From: Chloroflexota bacterium
Lineage (GTDB): Bacteria > Chloroflexota > Dehalococcoidia > Lucifugimonadales > JADFKI01
Reading direction: 5' to 3'
Assembly (NCBI GenBank): GCA_022565015.1
Contig: JADFKI010000189.1
Coordinates: 1-7,622, forward strand
DNA length: 7,622 nt
Shown piece after piece: positions 6,029 to 7,622 of the stretch. Within the stretch, counting starts at the first letter, position 1. Every line of letters starts with the position of its first letter. The notes under the pieces were generated by a model, which was not told the DNA's origin, made no database searches, and worked only from the letters and a program-made list of their open reading frames with translations. Position numbers and translations under genes: made by a program.

Positions 6029-6058
6029 TTGATTGCAGAATGAGTGGATTGATATACT
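6029..6058 (+). promoter_or_regulatory. Sigma70-like promoter of the MBL-fold gene
   Basis: TTGATT (6029-6034) and TATACT (6053-6058) are 18 bases apart, followed by a predicted transcription start near 6065 and a leader of about 24 bases. The gene's ribosome binding site, GAGG at 6081-6084, falls inside that leader. Confidence 0.55.
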
Positions 6059-6062
6059 CATT
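6039..6062. promoter_or_regulatory. Operator-like inverted repeat over the MBL gene promoter
   Basis: AATGAGT (6039-6045) is the exact reverse complement of ACTCATT (6056-6062), with ten bases between. The right arm covers part of the -10 box, so a dimer bound here would block RNA polymerase. It is not CIRCE: the arms are in the opposite sense to CACTC...GAGTG and the flanks differ. Confidence 0.45.
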
Positions 6063-6088
6063 TCAGACACCTAAACGAGCGAGGCAAC

Positions 6089-6847
6089 ATGGAGATCACT
6101 TGGCTTGGCCACTCATCCTTAAGAATTAGAAGCGGAACGACGACACTGGTGACCGACCCGTTCGCGGACAGCATCGGCTTTTCGATGGCGGCGGCTCCGG
6201 CGGACATTGTCACCATGAGCAACGACCACCCGCATCACTCGCACATCGATGGCGTTCAAGGGGACCCAAGGGTCCTCACGGGCCCAGGCGCATACGAGAT
6301 CGCCAACTTTTACATAACGGGATTGGGAACCCCGGGAGCAACGCTCCAGGCTCAGCAAGCCCAGCCCGATCCGCCCCCGCCTGCCGCTGAGCCAGATGAG
6401 GCGGACGATGAGGCAGGTGAAGCAAGCGAGGAGTCAGAGCACGATGAAGCCGCCGAAGAGGCAGCCAGGGTAACTTCACAGCCGACTAATACGGTGTTCA
6501 GCTTCAGAGCGGAGGGTCTCACGGTGTGCCATCTAGGCGACATCGCACGACCCCTGACGCCACGCCACGCGGAGCAGCTTAATCTGGCGGATATTCTCAT
6601 CGTACCAGTTGGCGGGCACTGCACCATCAGCATTGACGCAGTCCCTCAGCTGATTAACCTCATAGCGCCCAAGATCGTTATACCAATCCATTATCAGAGC
6701 GACGGATCCAATCTGGAGCTGGAGCCCCTTGACCGTTTTCTCCAGGAGATGGGCGCCTCGGAGGTCTCTTCGCAGAACCGGCTGAACGTGACCTCGACGA
6801 ATCTGCCGCGGGACATGACCGTCATGCCCATGAATCGGACGAGCTAA
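6089..6847 (+). CDS. UlaG-like metallo-beta-lactamase-fold protein with an acidic insertion
   Basis: This 252-residue protein belongs to the COG2220/UPF0173-like group of MBL-fold metal-dependent hydrolases. Family landmarks are WLGHSSLRI (5-13), TDPF (22-25), the metal-loop segment SNDHPHHSH (44-52), LTGPGAYEI (63-71), CHLGD (147-151), PVGGH (173-177) and IPIHY (198-202). The classic HxHxDH motif reads N45-D-H47-P-H49-H50, so the first His is Asn and the Asp is His; H148, D151, H177 and H201 remain. Residues about 84-131 form a Pro-, Ala-, Glu- and Asp-rich low-complexity stretch between the GLGTPG turn and TNTVFSF, where relatives I recall have a short loop, so the protein is longer than the usual roughly 210-230. 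Substrate is unknown and no signal peptide is seen. The ATG follows GAGG (6081-6084) by four bases, slightly close. The gene is divergent from hrcA and convergent with the surface protein gene. Confidence 0.85.
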   Translation: MEITWLGHSSLRIRSGTTTLVTDPFADSIGFSMAAAPADIVTMSNDHPHHSHIDGVQGDPRVLTGPGAYEIANFYITGLGTPGATLQAQQAQPDPPPPAAEPDEADDEAGEASEESEHDEAAEEAARVTSQPTNTVFSFRAEGLTVCHLGDIARPLTPRHAEQLNLADILIVPVGGHCTISIDAVPQLINLIAPKIVIPIHYQSDGSNLELEPLDRFLQEMGASEVSSQNRLNVTSTNLPRDMTVMPMNRTS

Positions 6848-6880
6848 GACCCGTCCTTCCATTCGCATTCAGCACACAAA

Positions 6881-6914
6881 AGAAGGGCCCCTCGACTGGC
6901 CGGGGGGCCCTTCT
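6881..6914. terminator. Hairpin terminator shared by two convergent genes
   Basis: AGAAGGGCCCC (6881-6891) pairs perfectly with GGGGCCCTTCT (6904-6914) around a 12-base loop. It lies 33 bases after the MBL gene stop and about 48 bases beyond the end of the minus-strand surface protein gene. The minus strand has the better T run (TTTTGTGTG after the stem); the plus strand has only GGTTTC. It probably works both ways and best for the minus-strand gene. Confidence 0.75.
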
Positions 6915-6962
6915 GGTTTCAGCTATAGGGCTCAGAGCGACTCGACCCTGCCAGTTGCCGGG

Positions 6963-7622
6963 CTACCCTCGCCTTCGCCTGCGCCGGTCAACCTTCAACG
7001 CGCCAACCACGCCTAGCGGGGCGAGCACGAGCAAGAGGTTGCCTGCCGCCGTCGCAAACGGCAGAGGGCCTTCCTCGGCGCGGCAGCCGCCGCCGGATGT
7101 CGGCGTGGGCGTGGGCGATGGGCCTGAGGTACGCGTGGCCGTGACGAAAATAGTCCTGGGAGTCGGCGGCACCGGCGTCTTTGTCGGCGTAGCCGGCACC
7201 GGCGTCTTTGTCGGCGTAGCAGTTATCACCCTTGGCGTAGCGGTGGGCGGCTCAGGTGTCTCCGTCGGGGTGGGCGGCACGGGCGTTTCCGTTGGCGGCT
7301 CGGGAGTCGCCGTCGCCGTCGCGTCCGGCAGAGGCACACCGATGAACACCAGGTTCACCTCGCTGAACGTGCCGGGCAGGAAGACACCCTGCGACGGGGG
7401 TGTCGAAGGATGGCCGTTCAAGAAGAACTCGATGGGCAGACCTACAAGGCCCTCGTCCGTTGGGGCAATGACCAGACCGCTGTAATTGTTGCCTGTGATA
7501 ATACCGGGAAAGGACTCATATCCGCCGACCCTGGCCACCAAGACAGCGCCCTCCGGAACGGGCGCCCCGGCCACCACGACGGCCCCCGAATATATCGAAG
7601 GCGCCAGCACAAAGGGTAGGGG
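6963..7622 (-). CDS. Thr/Pro-stalked surface protein with C-terminal anchor, N-terminus off the window
   Basis: The frame is open through the window edge, so the start and any signal peptide are missing; 219 residues are visible. The GTG at 7610 is most likely internal, since in-frame codons PLPF precede it. Counting from that GTG, residues 1-92 look like a secreted beta domain (PSIYSGAVVVAGAPVPEGAVL, then YSGLVIAP, LPIEFFLNG, GTFSEVNLVF), resembling carboxypeptidase-regulatory-like domains I recall from Chloroflexota exoproteins. Residues 96-171 are a Thr/Pro stalk (ATPTKTPVP repeated). Next come SGGGC (172-176), a polar spacer, a hydrophobic helix (about 187-205) and RRRRRR (209-214). This plan matches C-terminal sorting or anchor tails of the MYXO-CTERM type in outline: a short Gly/Cys motif, a membrane helix and a basic tail. 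Expected location is the cell surface. Function is unknown. Confidence 0.75.
   Translation of the reverse strand, partial: PLPFVLAPSIYSGAVVVAGAPVPEGAVLVARVGGYESFPGIITGNNYSGLVIAPTDEGLVGLPIEFFLNGHPSTPPSQGVFLPGTFSEVNLVFIGVPLPDATATATPEPPTETPVPPTPTETPEPPTATPRVITATPTKTPVPATPTKTPVPPTPRTIFVTATRTSGPSPTPTPTSGGGCRAEEGPLPFATAAGNLLLVLAPLGVVGALKVDRRRRRRG
7168..7221 (-). repeat. 27-bp tandem repeat coding ATPTKTPVP
   Basis: Two adjacent 27-base units (7168-7194 and 7195-7221) differ only at the last base. On the minus strand they encode two copies of the nonapeptide ATPTKTPVP in the Thr/Pro stalk. Diverged units (TPTETPEPP-like) continue on the right, up to about 7315. Such in-frame repeats can change copy number by slippage and so vary stalk length. 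Confidence 0.8.

Noticed and set aside
5874..6088. CIRCE operator in the hrcA upstream region
   Set aside because: Neither TTAGCACTC nor GAGTGCTAA, nor a recognisable degenerate pair with a nine-base spacer, is present; the only inverted repeat has different arms and spacing.
7168..7315. CRISPR-like array
   Set aside because: The units are contiguous, in-frame and without unique spacers; they encode the Thr/Pro stalk.
6955..7485. Val/Gly-rich plus-strand ORF (VGVGGTGVFVGV pattern) that looks like a repetitive secreted protein
   Set aside because: It is the antisense reading of the Thr/Pro stalk codons; the minus-strand frame has a coherent stalk, membrane helix and Arg tail.

Overview
The window looks like a piece of a fairly GC-rich bacterial chromosome. 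The most likely source is an environmental Chloroflexota genome of the Dehalococcoidia/SAR202 kind. That placement is an inference from gene style: a Thr/Pro-stalked secreted protein with a GGGC, membrane helix and poly-Arg tail, a UlaG-like metallo-beta-lactamase protein, and REP-like intergenic repeats. No rRNA or tRNA gene and no phage or transposase gene was seen.

Layout, left to right. Positions 2-388 hold the C-terminal part of a fumarylacetoacetate hydrolase (FAH) family protein. A 434-bp gap follows, with a cluster of three REP-like elements and a possibly structured leader. At 823-1779 is a phosphotriesterase-like lactonase/amidohydrolase with a complete binuclear metal site and a TTG start. 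The gap 1780-2177 looks empty on the plus strand, but the minus strand carries a sigma70-like promoter, several hairpins and a strong intrinsic terminator. I propose an orphan short transcript of about 160 nt there. A VOC (glyoxalase-fold) protein follows at 2178-2555; its start is settled by a promoter overlapping the upstream ATGs. On the minus strand at 2720-4081 is ffh, the SRP GTPase. Divergent from it is a putative lipoprotein at 4182-4821, whose signal peptide and body lie in different frames. Convergent with that is hrcA at 4842-5873 on the minus strand. Divergent from hrcA is a metallo-beta-lactamase-fold protein at 6089-6847 with an acidic low-complexity insertion. The right edge is the C-terminal part of a surface protein on the minus strand (6963-7622, N-terminus off the window). 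A hairpin between these last two genes probably terminates both.

How the genes relate. This is mostly a string of single-gene units in alternating orientation, not one operon. The left third (FAH, lactonase-like hydrolase, VOC protein) has a catabolic flavour, but each gene seems to be transcribed separately. ffh (co-translational membrane targeting) and hrcA (heat-shock repression) are housekeeping genes. hrcA is separated from grpE/dnaK, and no CIRCE operator is visible in the window. I see no defence system, CRISPR array or obvious multi-gene novel system. The most useful leads are the orphan minus-strand transcript, the frameshifted lipoprotein, the acidic insertion and altered metal motif in the MBL protein, and the C-terminal sorting-like tail of the surface protein.
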